A DNA stretch of 36,534 nucleotides from Kitasatospora aureofaciens (lineage in GTDB: Bacteria; Actinomycetota; Actinomycetes; Streptomycetales; Streptomycetaceae). The notes beneath the pieces were generated by a model, which saw only the letters and a program-made list of their open reading frames with translations, was not told the origin of the DNA and made no database searches. This document shows, piece after piece, positions 8,084-15,971 of this stretch. Each line of letters starts with the position of its first letter. Position 1 is the stretch's first letter. The translations under genes and the position numbers were made by a program. The DNA is taken from assembly GCF_019192735.1 (NCBI RefSeq), contig NZ_JAHTKP010000070.1, forward strand, positions 1 to 36,534. The letters run 5' to 3'.

Positions 8084-9733
8084 CTACTTCGCGCATGCGT
8101 CCGTATCGTCCGCCTGCACCCGCTGGAGGTCCTTCGGCGCCTCGGTCGGCATCGCGGACGCCGCCGGGGCGGCGAGGACGTCCTTGCCGAGCACCAGCAC
8201 CAGCGGCCCCTTCGGGTCGGCCTTCGGGTCCGGCCGGACGGCGTCGCCCGGGAGGCCGAGGGCTGCGGCCAGAGCGCCGGCCTCCGCCTCCTGACCGGCC
8301 GGGTAGGAGACCGAACTGATCGCCGCAGCAGGCGCGTTGGGCCCCGTCGCGGCCTTGGCGAAGCCCTTCGCCCGCAGCTTGTCCACGGCCGGCTGCGCCT
8401 GCCCTGCCGTCCCGCTGCCGTTGCGGACCGTCACCCGGACGCCCTTGGGATCCACCGCCGGGGCAGCAGGCGTACTGGTGGCACTGGTCGCCTCGGGCGT
8501 GGCAGGGGCCGGGGCAGCGGCCGCCTCGGTCAGCGAGCGGTCGCCCGCGATCATCGAGAACAGCTGCCCGGCGTCCGGCTGCTTGAGCACCAGCCGGTTC
8601 TCGTCCTTCGGATCGTCCAGCACCGGCACGGTGGCGAAGGTGATGTTCCTGGTGTCGACCTTGCTGATGTCCAGCGCGAGGTCCTTCAGCTTGTCGACGC
8701 TGCCGATGCCGGAGTCGACGGTGAGCGCCTTGGTGGCGGCGTCGGCGAGCTTGTAGAGCTTGCTCGGGCTGGTCAGGGTGTCGTCGCTCTTGATCTTGCG
8801 GATCATCGAGCTGATGAACTGCTGCTGGAGCGGGATCCGGGTGAGGTCGCCGCCGAGCCCGACCGCGTGCCGGGTGCGGACGAAGGCCAGCGCGTCGTCG
8901 CCCTGGACGACGTGCCGGCCCTTGCTCATCCTCAGGTGCGAGCCCGAGTCGTTGATGTCCTTGGCCGCGCACACCTCGACCCCGCCGACGGCGGTGGAAA
9001 GCGCCTTCACGGCCTCGAAGTTGACCTGCACGAAGTGGTCGACCCGGATCCCGGTGACCTTCTCGACGGTCTTCCAGGTGCAGCCCGGGTCGCGTCCTTC
9101 CTGGCCGAGGCTGTTGTTGAACATGTCCCGCGCCGCGCCGGCGATCTTCTTCCCGTCGGCGGTCCGGCATTCCGGGATCGGCACCATCAGGTCGCGCGGG
9201 ATGCTGATGACGGTCGCGTTGGAGCGGTCCTTGGCGATGTGGAACAGCAGCGTGGTGTCGGCGTGCCCGGTGCTGCCCTCGTCGCCGTACTCGCGCCCGA
9301 GGCCCTGCCGGCTGTCGGTGCCGAGCACCAGGATGTTGAGCGCGTCCCCGGCCGCCTTGGGCCGTTCCGCCTCGTCGCCCAGCTGCACCTTGACGGAGGT
9401 CAGGTTGTTGTTGAAGTGCTGGTACAGGTAGTACGCCCCGCCGCAGCCGGCGACCATGACCAGCGCGCCCGCCCCGGCCGTCCACTTGAGCACCCGCCGG
9501 CGCCGCGTCCGCCTGGCGGCCGCCGCCCGCCGTTGGGCCGCCCGTCGGCCCTCCCCGGCGGGCTCTCGCGCAGTGGCCCGGTCCGATCGCTGTGCCGTCC
9601 CGGACGCCTCCGGGGCGGCGGCCCGGCGGCGCGCTCCGGGAATTCCGGCGCTCGGGTCGAGCCGGTACTGGCCGGTTTCCGGATCGCGTATCCACTGCTC
9701 CGCCGGGTCGACCTCCGGGTTGTCCTGCTGCAC
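8084..9733 (-). CDS. LCP family protein with LytR C-terminal domain
   Basis: This 549-aa type II membrane protein belongs to the LytR-CpsA-Psr enzymes, which attach glycopolymers such as teichoic-acid-like chains to peptidoglycan on the outer membrane face. It begins with a cytoplasmic tail (DPAEQWIRDPETGQYRLD, an N-terminal pattern I associate with streptomycete LCPs) and an Arg-rich stretch. A single membrane helix (about 80-107) is followed by the LCP domain from about 128 (LNILVLGTDSR; TTLLFHIAKD; VISIPRDLMV; FVRTRHAVGLGGDLTRI). A linker precedes the LytR_C domain (about 425-515, VRVTVRNGSGTAGQA) and a short tail ending DTDACAK. The GTG start has AGGGA seven bases upstream. It is the last gene of a leftward run with the second LCP gene and TIGR03089. 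Confidence 0.93.
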   Translation of the reverse strand: MQQDNPEVDPAEQWIRDPETGQYRLDPSAGIPGARRRAAAPEASGTAQRSDRATAREPAGEGRRAAQRRAAAARRTRRRRVLKWTAGAGALVMVAGCGGAYYLYQHFNNNLTSVKVQLGDEAERPKAAGDALNILVLGTDSRQGLGREYGDEGSTGHADTTLLFHIAKDRSNATVISIPRDLMVPIPECRTADGKKIAGAARDMFNNSLGQEGRDPGCTWKTVEKVTGIRVDHFVQVNFEAVKALSTAVGGVEVCAAKDINDSGSHLRMSKGRHVVQGDDALAFVRTRHAVGLGGDLTRIPLQQQFISSMIRKIKSDDTLTSPSKLYKLADAATKALTVDSGIGSVDKLKDLALDISKVDTRNITFATVPVLDDPKDENRLVLKQPDAGQLFSMIAGDRSLTEAAAAPAPATPEATSATSTPAAPAVDPKGVRVTVRNGSGTAGQAQPAVDKLRAKGFAKAATGPNAPAAAISSVSYPAGQEAEAGALAAALGLPGDAVRPDPKADPKGPLVLVLGKDVLAAPAASAMPTEAPKDLQRVQADDTDACAK

Positions 9734-9799
9734 GGCGGTTCCCTACCTCCGACCGGTGACGGGCCCGGCTCACCCGAACGGCGGGCCGGTCCGGACACA

Positions 9800-9828
9800 C
9801 TAGACGAGCGGCAGGAAGGAATTGTTCC
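9800..9828 (-). promoter_or_regulatory. sigma-E-like promoter before the first LCP gene
   Basis: On the minus strand GGAAC (9828-9824) is followed after 17 bases by CGTCTAG (9806-9800), about 65 bases before the GTG start. This resembles the GGAAC / CGTCT elements of ECF sigma-E cell-envelope stress promoters in Streptomyces. The match is by eye. Confidence 0.4.
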
Positions 9829-9927
9829 TGGTGTGATCTCCGTCATGTTCCGGTAATCAGGCAGTAAAGCAGTGGCCGATCGCGCATTTCCCGCTGAACC
9901 CGCGCCGACCCGCGGCGGAACACGGAG

Positions 9928-11145
9928 TCAGTGCGCCGCGCACGCGTCCACGTCGGCGGTCCGCCCCTCGAAGACGGGCGAGGCCCCCGCCGACGGCGCG
10001 GCGGTGGCGCCCGCGGCCTCGTCCGCCCCGGGCGCCGGGCTCGGGCTCGCCCCGGCCGTCGGCGACGGCGCCGAGCCGGGCGGGCGGACGGTGATCCGCT
10101 GGTCGTCGCGCAGCGCGGTGAACAGCTGGGTGGTCTGCGGCTGCACGAACTCGTCCCGGTCCGAGTCGTACCGGTACGGGCGGCGCGGCGCGGTCAGGAA
10201 CACCACGTCAGGCGAGGGGATGCCGCGCAGGTCCTGGGTGAGGTCGTAGAGCGCGCCGAGCGAGGACAGGCCGCCGTCCGCCTTGACGGAGGATGTCGCC
10301 GCATCGAGCACCGGCCACAGCTTCGCCGGGTTCAGCAGCACGCCCTGCGACTGCGCCTTGCGGATCAGCGAGGCCAGGAACTGCTGCTGACGGCCCATCC
10401 GCTGGGTGTCGCTGCCGTCGCCCAGGCTCTCCCGGGCGCGGACGTAGCCGAGCGCCTGCTCGCCGTGGAGGGTCTGCCGCCCGGCCGACAGGTCGAGCTT
10501 GGCGTCCTTGTCGTGGATCGGCTCCGGGACGCACACCTCGACCCCGCCGATCGCGTCCACCATGGACTTGAAGCCGGTGAAGTCGAGGATCACGTAGTGG
10601 TCGATCCGGATGCCGCTCAGCTGTTCGACCGTCCGGATGGAGCAGGCCGGGCCGCCGAGTTCGAACGCCCAGTTGAACTGCATCAGCCCGGGCTTGCTCC
10701 GGGTGCCGTCCGGCTTCTCGCAGGCGGGGACGGTGACCATGACGTCGCGTGGGACGGAGACCGCCGTCGCGTGCTTCCGGTCCGCCGCCAGGTGCAGCAG
10801 GATCGTGCTGTCCGAGCGCTGGGTGCCCGGCTCGCCGCCGTACGCGCCGTTCGCGCCGGACCGGTCGTCGCTGCCGATCAGCAGGATGTTCTCGGCGCCC
10901 TTGGCCCCGGCCGTCCGGCTCGGCCGCTCGGACTCCAGCTGGGCGAGCAGCCGGTCGGTGGCGGTGTCGGTGTGGATGTTGCCGTCGAGCTTCCGATACG
11001 CGAACCAGAACAGCGCCCCGGTCCCGACGAGCAGGAACGCGACGACGCCGGCGGTGACCATCAGCCACCGCCGGCGTCCGCGGGGGCGTCCGGGTGCGGT
11101 CGGGGGAGTGCCGGTCGGGGGGTGCGCGGTGTCGTCCTCGGCCAT
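9928..11145 (-). CDS. LCP family cell-wall glycopolymer transferase
   Basis: This 405-aa paralogue of the neighbouring LCP protein has a short cytoplasmic tail and one membrane helix (about residues 27-49, after GRRRW). The LCP domain runs from about 85 to 330, with ENILLIGSDDR, DSTILLHLAADR, AVSVPRDVMV and YVRARESLGDGSDTQRMGRQQQF. The Arg of VPRD and the DxQR-type Arg are among the residues that bind the polyprenyl-pyrophosphate substrate in this family. It lacks a LytR_C domain; instead an Ala/Pro/Ser linker leads to a tail ending VDACAAH, much like that of its neighbour. The ATG at 11145 is preceded by GTAGGGA inside a small palindrome. Its start lies 36 bases after the TIGR03089 stop, suggesting co-transcription. 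Confidence 0.93.
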   Translation of the reverse strand: MAEDDTAHPPTGTPPTAPGRPRGRRRWLMVTAGVVAFLLVGTGALFWFAYRKLDGNIHTDTATDRLLAQLESERPSRTAGAKGAENILLIGSDDRSGANGAYGGEPGTQRSDSTILLHLAADRKHATAVSVPRDVMVTVPACEKPDGTRSKPGLMQFNWAFELGGPACSIRTVEQLSGIRIDHYVILDFTGFKSMVDAIGGVEVCVPEPIHDKDAKLDLSAGRQTLHGEQALGYVRARESLGDGSDTQRMGRQQQFLASLIRKAQSQGVLLNPAKLWPVLDAATSSVKADGGLSSLGALYDLTQDLRGIPSPDVVFLTAPRRPYRYDSDRDEFVQPQTTQLFTALRDDQRITVRPPGSAPSPTAGASPSPAPGADEAAGATAAPSAGASPVFEGRTADVDACAAH

Positions 11146-11181
11146 GGCAGGGATCCCTACCCGCCGGGCCGGGGGCGGGGG

Positions 11182-11973
11182 TTACCCGAGGCGCAGTGTC
11201 ACCCGTTCGGATTCGGCCCGCTTCTCCCACTGCTCGGCGCTCAGGCCCTGCGAGTTGCGGCACAGCACCACGGAGGCCCCGGCCGCCAGCGGCGCCAGCA
11301 GACCGGCCTCCAGGCCCGCCCAGTTGTCGTACGACAGCGTGGACATCACCCGGTCGCCGGGCTTCAGCCCGAGCCGGGCGGCTCCTTCCCGGGCGAGGGC
11401 GACGGTCTGCTCGCCGGTCAGCTTCAGCGGCAGCCCGTCCACGCCGGTCTCCAGGGCCGGCGCGTCCGGGGTGACGGGGGAGTACGGCGCGAAGCGGTCG
11501 CCCTGGCCGGGCACCTCGGCGGCGTAGTCGAGGAAGCCTTCCGGGCGCTGCGGGAACCGCCCGCCCAGCGGGCGCAGGGCGAGCGCCACCCGCTCGCCCT
11601 CGCAGGCCTGGGCGGCCTCCAGCCCGTCCGGGCCGCTGACCACCAGGTCGGTGGCGGTCGGGTCGCCGCCCGGCACCGCCGTCACCCCGACGGACCAGCA
11701 GGCCAGCAGCCAGACGGCGCTCTGCCAGTGGGCGGGCAGGAGGAGGGCGGCGCGGTCGCCCGGACCGGCGTTCAGCTCGTCCTGGAGGAGGTTGGCGGTC
11801 TTGGCCACCCAGTTGTCGAAGGTCCGGGCGGACAGCTCCACCCGTTCGCCGGTGGCGTCGTCGTAGAAGGTCACCAGAGGGGCCGCGGGATCGACCGAAG
11901 GGGTGCCACCTCGCAGGTATGCGTGCAGCAGCTCGACGGGGGTGCGGGCATCGGCAGCGAAAGGCGCAGTCAT
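11182..11973 (-). CDS. TIGR03089 family protein (acyl-CoA synthetase-like fragment fold)
   Basis: This 263-aa protein matches the actinobacterial TIGR03089 family. Its sequence follows the N-terminal half of AMP-forming acyl-CoA synthetases (VTFYDDATGERVELSARTFDNWVAKTANLL near residues 34-63, GDRAALLLPAHWQSAVWLLACWSVG near 72-96, GDRVMSTLSYDN near 205-216). It is far shorter than the 500-600 aa of true synthetases and has neither the C-terminal lid domain nor a convincing P-loop-like YTSGTTG motif, so adenylation activity is doubtful. Association with an LCP gene is a conserved actinobacterial arrangement as I recall it, which suggests an envelope-related role; the function is not known. Confidence 0.85.
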   Translation of the reverse strand: MTAPFAADARTPVELLHAYLRGGTPSVDPAAPLVTFYDDATGERVELSARTFDNWVAKTANLLQDELNAGPGDRAALLLPAHWQSAVWLLACWSVGVTAVPGGDPTATDLVVSGPDGLEAAQACEGERVALALRPLGGRFPQRPEGFLDYAAEVPGQGDRFAPYSPVTPDAPALETGVDGLPLKLTGEQTVALAREGAARLGLKPGDRVMSTLSYDNWAGLEAGLLAPLAAGASVVLCRNSQGLSAEQWEKRAESERVTLRLG

Positions 11974-12077
11974 GGTGCGCCCCAGCCTACGGCCTTCGGG
12001 TGGGGCGCCGGGAGGGGTGCCGGACCCGGCGCGGGGCGGCGTGGCGAACGCCGGGGTTTGCGGCCACCATCCGGTTT

Positions 12078-13217
12078 ATGCGCCTCTCACTCCCGGTTTC
12101 GTTCCCGGCCGCCGCCGTCGCCGGTTGCACCGCCGCCCTGCTGCTCCAGCCAGCCGCCACCGCCTCGTCCGCCGGCCCGGCCGACCCTGCGCCGCACCGC
12201 CGGGCCTCCGCCGGGGGCGGCTCGGTCACCTCGCTGCCGCTCCTCACGGGGAGCGGGCTCGCTCCGCGCACCACCCGGCCGTTCGAACTCCTCGGCGTCG
12301 GCTGGGACGGCCCCCCGGAGGCGCTCGCCGGCGGCACCGTCCGGGTCCGCACCCGCGACGCCGCCACCGGCCGGTGGGGCGACTGGCACGAGCTGGAGGC
12401 GGACGCCGAGGACGGCCCGGACGTTCCCGCCGGCACCCGGCACGGCGCGACCGCGCCGCTGTGGACCGGCCGCAGTGACGGCATCGCCGTCGAGGTCCGC
12501 CCCGGCCCGGCCGGACCGCCGCCCGGCCTGCGCCTCGAACTGGTCGACCCCGGCGCGGGCGCCCCCGCCGCCGGCACCCGGACCCTGCCCGTGGCGCCCG
12601 CCGACGGCCGCCACGCCCCGCGTCCCGGGATCGTCACCCGGGCCGGCTGGGGCGCCGACGAATCCCTGCGCGACCCGACCTTCGAGTACACCGGCCCGGT
12701 CCGCGTGGTGTTCGTCCACCACACCGCCACCGCCACCGACTACGCCTGCAGTGACGCCCCGCGGGTGATCCGGGGGATCTACCAGTACCACGTGCAGAGC
12801 AACGGCTGGCGGGACATCGGCTACAACTTCCTGGTGGACCGCTGCGGCACCGTCTACGAGGGCCGCGCGGGCGGCGTCGACCAACCCGTCCACGGCGCCC
12901 ACACCCTCGGCTTCAACACCGACTCGTCCGGCATCGCCGCCATCGGCACCTACCTCGGCGACGCCCCGCCCCGGCCCCTCCTCGACGGCCTCGCCGCCAT
13001 CTCCGCCTGGAAGCTCGGCCTCACCTCCCGCCCCGCCGACGGCCGCACCCAACTCACCTCCGCCTCCGACGCCAGCCGCTTCCCCAAGGGCACCGTCGTC
13101 GACTTCGACGCCATCTCCGGCCACCGCGACGCCTTCAAGACCGAATGCCCCGGCGGTGCCCTCTTCGCCGAACTCCCGCCCCTGCGAACGGCAGCAGCCC
13201 ACCTGCAGTCGCCCTGA
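12078..13217 (+). CDS. secreted N-acetylmuramoyl-L-alanine amidase (PGRP family)
   Basis: This 379-aa exported protein should cleave the lactyl-amide bond between muramic acid and the stem peptide, or at least bind peptidoglycan. The N-terminus is a signal peptide (residues 1 to about 32, hydrophobic AAAVAGCTAALLL). A beta-rich domain (50-170) precedes the amidase_2/PGRP domain (about 185-365). Zinc ligands expected from T7 lysozyme homology are present: H214 in VHHTAT, H349 in GHRD and C357 in TECPG, with catalytic-type Y250 in IGYNF. The open frame extends upstream to 11919, but ATG 12078 begins the signal peptide. The protein appears complete even though its 3' end abuts the broken SnoaL-like gene. 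Confidence 0.92.
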   Translation: MRLSLPVSFPAAAVAGCTAALLLQPAATASSAGPADPAPHRRASAGGGSVTSLPLLTGSGLAPRTTRPFELLGVGWDGPPEALAGGTVRVRTRDAATGRWGDWHELEADAEDGPDVPAGTRHGATAPLWTGRSDGIAVEVRPGPAGPPPGLRLELVDPGAGAPAAGTRTLPVAPADGRHAPRPGIVTRAGWGADESLRDPTFEYTGPVRVVFVHHTATATDYACSDAPRVIRGIYQYHVQSNGWRDIGYNFLVDRCGTVYEGRAGGVDQPVHGAHTLGFNTDSSGIAAIGTYLGDAPPRPLLDGLAAISAWKLGLTSRPADGRTQLTSASDASRFPKGTVVDFDAISGHRDAFKTECPGGALFAELPPLRTAAAHLQSP

Positions 13218-13247
13218 CGCGCCAACTCCCGCCCCGCGCGCCCCAAT

Positions 13248-13492
13248 TGCCGGACCGTGGCCACGTACTCCGGCGTCACGTGGTCGGCGAAGATCCGCCC
13301 GAGTTCGGCGGCGATCGCCGACCGCCCGCGGTGCCGCGTCCCGTCGAAGCCGATCACCTCGCCGTCCTCGGCGAAGGGCCCGGCGAAGGCCGAGCCGTCC
13401 CGCTGGTCCCAGCCGTCCAGCGCCCGGTGGTAGAGCGCCCGCACCGTGCTCTCGTCCCGGGGGGACAGCTCCGGCAGCCGCGTATCGTTCAT
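13248..13492 (-). pseudogene. truncated SnoaL-like (SgcJ/EcaC family) gene
   Basis: From ATG 13492 the minus strand encodes a normal-looking start of an SgcJ/EcaC-type NTF2-fold protein: an acidic helix (ESTVRALYHRALDGWDQRDG), then FAGPFAEDGEVIGFDGTRHRG and IFADHVTPEYVATVRQ. Family members are around 130 residues; here homology stops near residue 82 (13247), 30 bases from the stop of the convergent amidase gene. The frame stays open to 12950, but that extension is only amidase antisense. The back half of the fold is therefore missing. Deletion of the 3' part is the simplest explanation. A 54-bp gap separates it from the divergent glycosylase start. Confidence 0.65.
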
Positions 13493-13546
13493 ATCCCCAT
13501 GGTCGACGAAGGCGGTGGAGGCGGACGGCGGAGGAGGCGCGCGGCG

Positions 13547-14464
13547 GTGACGGACGAGGCGGTGCGGCGCTGGCGGCCGGGCTTTCCGCTGGACGCGGCC
13601 CGCACGCTGCTGCCGCTGCGCCGAGGACCGGCCGATCCGTCGTACCGGACCACCGGCGACGGCGCGATCTGGCGGGCGTCCCGGACGCCGGCCGGCATCG
13701 GCACGCTGCGGGTGCTGTCCCGCCCGGGGGCCGGCGAGGTGGAGGCCCGGGCGTGGGGCCCGGGCGCGGACTGGCTGCTGGACCGGCTGCCCGCACTGCT
13801 GGGCGCGGAGGACGACCCGGAGGGCCTGGTGCTGCCGCCGGGGCCGCTGCGGGACGCCCAGCGCCGGACGGCGGGGGTGCGGCTGACCCGGACCGGCCTG
13901 GTGCTGGAGTCCCTCGTCCCGGCGATCCTGGAGCAGAAGGTGACGACCGACGAGGCGTACCGCGCCTGGCGCACGTTGCTGCGGGACTTCGGTGCACCGG
14001 CGCCGGGCCCGGCGGAGGGCCTGCGGGTGGCGCCGTCGGCCCGGGAGTGGGCGCTGGTGCCGAGCTGGGAGTGGCACCGGGCGGGCGTCGACCCGAAGCG
14101 CTCGGCGACGATCATGCGCGCGGTCCGGCTGGCCCCTCGCCTGGAGGAGGCGTCCACGATGGACCACACCGAGGCCTTCACCCGCCTGACGGCCGTGCCG
14201 GGCATCGGGATCTGGACGGCCGCCGAGACCCTGCAGCGCAGCAACGGCGACCCGGACGCGGTCTCGGTCGGCGACTTCCACCTGCCGAACCTGGTCGGCT
14301 GGGCCCTGGCCGGCCGCCCCCGCAGCGACGACGCCCAGATGCTCGCCCTCCTGGAGCCCTACCGCCCCCACCGCTACCGCATCTGCCGCCTCCTCCTGGC
14401 CACCGGCACCCGCGCCCCCCGCTACGGCCCCCGCCTGACCCCCAACGACCACCGCCGCCGCTGA
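13547..14464 (+). CDS. AlkA-type DNA-3-methyladenine glycosylase
   Basis: This 305-aa base-excision repair enzyme of the HhH-GPD superfamily should remove alkylated purines from DNA. Visible features are the AlkA-like helix LVPAILEQKVT (123-133), the helix-hairpin-helix LTAVPGIGIWTA (214-225) and the catalytic aspartate in SVGDFHLPN (D243). The region before 110 corresponds to the AlkA N-terminal domain. GTG at 13547 is preferred because GGAGGAGG lies nine bases upstream; an in-frame ATG at 13499 would add 16 residues rich in Gly and Arg. Only six bases separate its stop from that of convergent fbiB. Confidence 0.85.
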   Translation: MTDEAVRRWRPGFPLDAARTLLPLRRGPADPSYRTTGDGAIWRASRTPAGIGTLRVLSRPGAGEVEARAWGPGADWLLDRLPALLGAEDDPEGLVLPPGPLRDAQRRTAGVRLTRTGLVLESLVPAILEQKVTTDEAYRAWRTLLRDFGAPAPGPAEGLRVAPSAREWALVPSWEWHRAGVDPKRSATIMRAVRLAPRLEEASTMDHTEAFTRLTAVPGIGIWTAAETLQRSNGDPDAVSVGDFHLPNLVGWALAGRPRSDDAQMLALLEPYRPHRYRICRLLLATGTRAPRYGPRLTPNDHRRR

Positions 14465-14470
14465 GCGCGC

Positions 14471-15763
14471 CTACCGGACCTCGATGAAGGCGTCGGCGGC
14501 GCGTTCCGGCCGTTCGCGCGGCGGCTCGGCGGGGCGGCCCACGGCGATGGCGCCCATCGGGTCCCAGGTCTCCGGGAGGTCCAGCGCCGAGCGGACGGTG
14601 TCGCGGCAGAACATGGTGGACGAGACCCAGGCGGAGCCGTAGCCCTCGCCGGTGAGGGCGATCAGCAGGTTCTGCACGGCGGCGCCGGCGGCGACGGTGA
14701 ACATCTCCCGTTCGGCGGTGGCGCGCCGCGGGTCGGGGTAGTCGTGCGAGCCGTCCATCACCAGGCAGGGCACCACCAGGTAGGGCGCGTCGCGCAGGAC
14801 GTTGCCGCGGGCGGTGCGGCGGGCGATCCGGGCCTCGTCCCAGCCGTCGAGTTCGCGCAGGTCGCGCTGCCAGGCGGCGAGCATCGCGTCGAGCAGCCGG
14901 GTGCGGGTGCCGGCGGATTCGAGGAGGACGAACCGCCACGGCGTGGTGTGGTGCGGGGCGGGCGCGGTGACCGCGGCGGCGACGGCGCGGCGGACGGCGC
15001 CGGGGTCGACGGGTTCGCCGGTGAACGAGCGGACGGTGCGCCGCAGGGTGACGGCCTGCCGGAGGGCTTCGGAGGTGCCGAGCCGGAACATGTCGTCGGC
15101 GGCGGGGCGGACCAGCGGCCGAGTGCCCTCACCGTCCTCGGTGGTGACGAGGTGGCCGAGGCCGCGCACGACGGCGACCGGCACCCCGGTGGCCTTGCCC
15201 TTCACCAGGTCGGCGGCGGCGGCGAGTTCGTCGGCGGTGGCGGTGACGGTCAGCGCCAGCTCGTTGCCGTGGCTGTCGGTGCGCCCCCGGTGGTCCTCCA
15301 GCACGGGCAGCCCGGCGGCGCCGATGGCGACGTCGGTGAGCCCGTTGCGCCAGGGCCGCCCGAAGGTGTCGGTGACGACGACGGCGAGCCGCCGTCCGGT
15401 GAGCCGCTGGAGCCGCGCGCGCAGGGCGCGGGCGGAGGCGTCGGGGTCCTCGGGCAGGAGGAGGACGGTGCCGGGGGCGGTGTTGGAGGCGTCGACGCCG
15501 GCGGCGGCCATGACGAAGCCGTTGCGGTTCTCGACGATCCGCGCGGGGCCGCGCCGGGCGACGACCCGGACGGTCTCGGCGTCGATCGCGGCCTCGCGGT
15601 CGGCGGCGTGCAGCAGCCGCCCCTCGGCCTTGCTGACGATCTTGGAGGTGACGAGCAGGATGTCGCCGTCCTCGTACGTCCCCGCCTTGGCGAGCAGCGC
15701 ACCGAGGTCGGCCCCGGCTTCGACCTCGGGCAACCCCGCCACCGGAAAGATCTCAACGCTCAT
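14471..15763 (-). CDS. fbiB: F420-0:gamma-glutamyl ligase / nitroreductase-fold FbiB
   Basis: This 430-aa two-domain enzyme of coenzyme F420 synthesis has an N-terminal CofE domain (about 1-245; SKIVSKAEGR, VVVTDTFGRPWRNGLTDVAIG, GRTDSHGNELALT) that adds glutamates to F420-0 using GTP. The C-terminal FMN-binding nitroreductase-fold domain (about 255-430; RRTVRSFTGEPVD, APAPHHTTPWRFVLL, GAAVQNLLIALTGEGYGSAW) reduces dehydro-F420-0 in mycobacterial FbiB. Archaeal CofE lacks the second domain. The ATG at 15763 overlaps the stop of the micro-ORF upstream as ATGA and has GAGGTG as ribosome binding site. A GTG at 15808 would add 15 residues but lies inside the repeat. It is expressed with fbiA. Confidence 0.93.
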   Translation of the reverse strand: MSVEIFPVAGLPEVEAGADLGALLAKAGTYEDGDILLVTSKIVSKAEGRLLHAADREAAIDAETVRVVARRGPARIVENRNGFVMAAAGVDASNTAPGTVLLLPEDPDASARALRARLQRLTGRRLAVVVTDTFGRPWRNGLTDVAIGAAGLPVLEDHRGRTDSHGNELALTVTATADELAAAADLVKGKATGVPVAVVRGLGHLVTTEDGEGTRPLVRPAADDMFRLGTSEALRQAVTLRRTVRSFTGEPVDPGAVRRAVAAAVTAPAPHHTTPWRFVLLESAGTRTRLLDAMLAAWQRDLRELDGWDEARIARRTARGNVLRDAPYLVVPCLVMDGSHDYPDPRRATAEREMFTVAAGAAVQNLLIALTGEGYGSAWVSSTMFCRDTVRSALDLPETWDPMGAIAVGRPAEPPRERPERAADAFIEVR

Positions 15764-15867
15764 GCGCCCACCTCGCTCCGCTCGGCGGTCGCTTCGCGAA
15801 ACGCGCACCTCTCGATGGTTCTCCCCCAGCCTTCGGCCGGGGGGACCCCCATGCTCCGCTCGCTCAT
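15760..15867 (-). CDS. coupling micro-ORF b (35 aa) overlapping fbiB
   Basis: A complete 35-codon frame begins MSERSMGVPPAEGWG and ends ATAERSEVGA. Its ATG (15867) overlaps the stop of micro-ORF a as ATGA, and its TGA (15762-15760) overlaps the fbiB ATG as ATGA. A GAGGTG Shine-Dalgarno lies near its 3' end, seven bases or so before the fbiB start. It is encoded wholly by one repeat unit. I infer that its translation delivers ribosomes to fbiB; a function for the peptide itself is not implied. Confidence 0.55.
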   Translation of the reverse strand: MSERSMGVPPAEGWGRTIERCAFREATAERSEVGA

Positions 15868-15968
15868 GCGCCCACCTCGTTCCGCTCGGCGGTCGCTTCG
15901 CGAAACGCGCACCTCTCGATGGTTCTCCCCCAGCCTTCGGCCGGGGGGACCCCCATGCTCCGCTCGCT
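15761..15968. repeat. tandem duplication, two 104-bp units
   Basis: Units 15761-15864 and 15865-15968 differ at essentially one base (C versus T in the CCTCG[C/T]TCCG segment). They fill the whole gap between fbiA and fbiB. Each holds a G-run/C-run hairpin core (15821-15851 and 15925-15955), a GAGCGAGCGGAGC box, and a GAGGTGGGCGC box directly before ATG when read on the minus strand. The near-identity implies recent duplication. Confidence 0.95.
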
Positions 15969-15971
15969 CAC
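15864..15971 (-). CDS. coupling micro-ORF a (35 aa) overlapping fbiA stop
   Basis: This is the first of the two tandem micro-ORFs. Its GTG (15971) overlaps the fbiA TGA (15970-15968) as GTGA, and its own TGA (15866-15864) overlaps the next ATG as ATGA. The predicted peptide starts VSERSMGV and ends AERNEVGA, differing from micro-ORF b at the start codon and one Ser/Asn. The unbroken chain of four-base overlaps fbiA-a-b-fbiB strongly suggests translation, though the peptide may have no role. Confidence 0.5.
   Translation of the reverse strand: MSERSMGVPPAEGWGRTIERCAFREATAERNEVGA

Noticed and set aside
15764..15808. N-terminal extension of FbiB from GTG 15808
   Set aside because: The extension is repeat sequence; ATG 15763 has GAGGTG correctly placed and matches the normal FbiB start.
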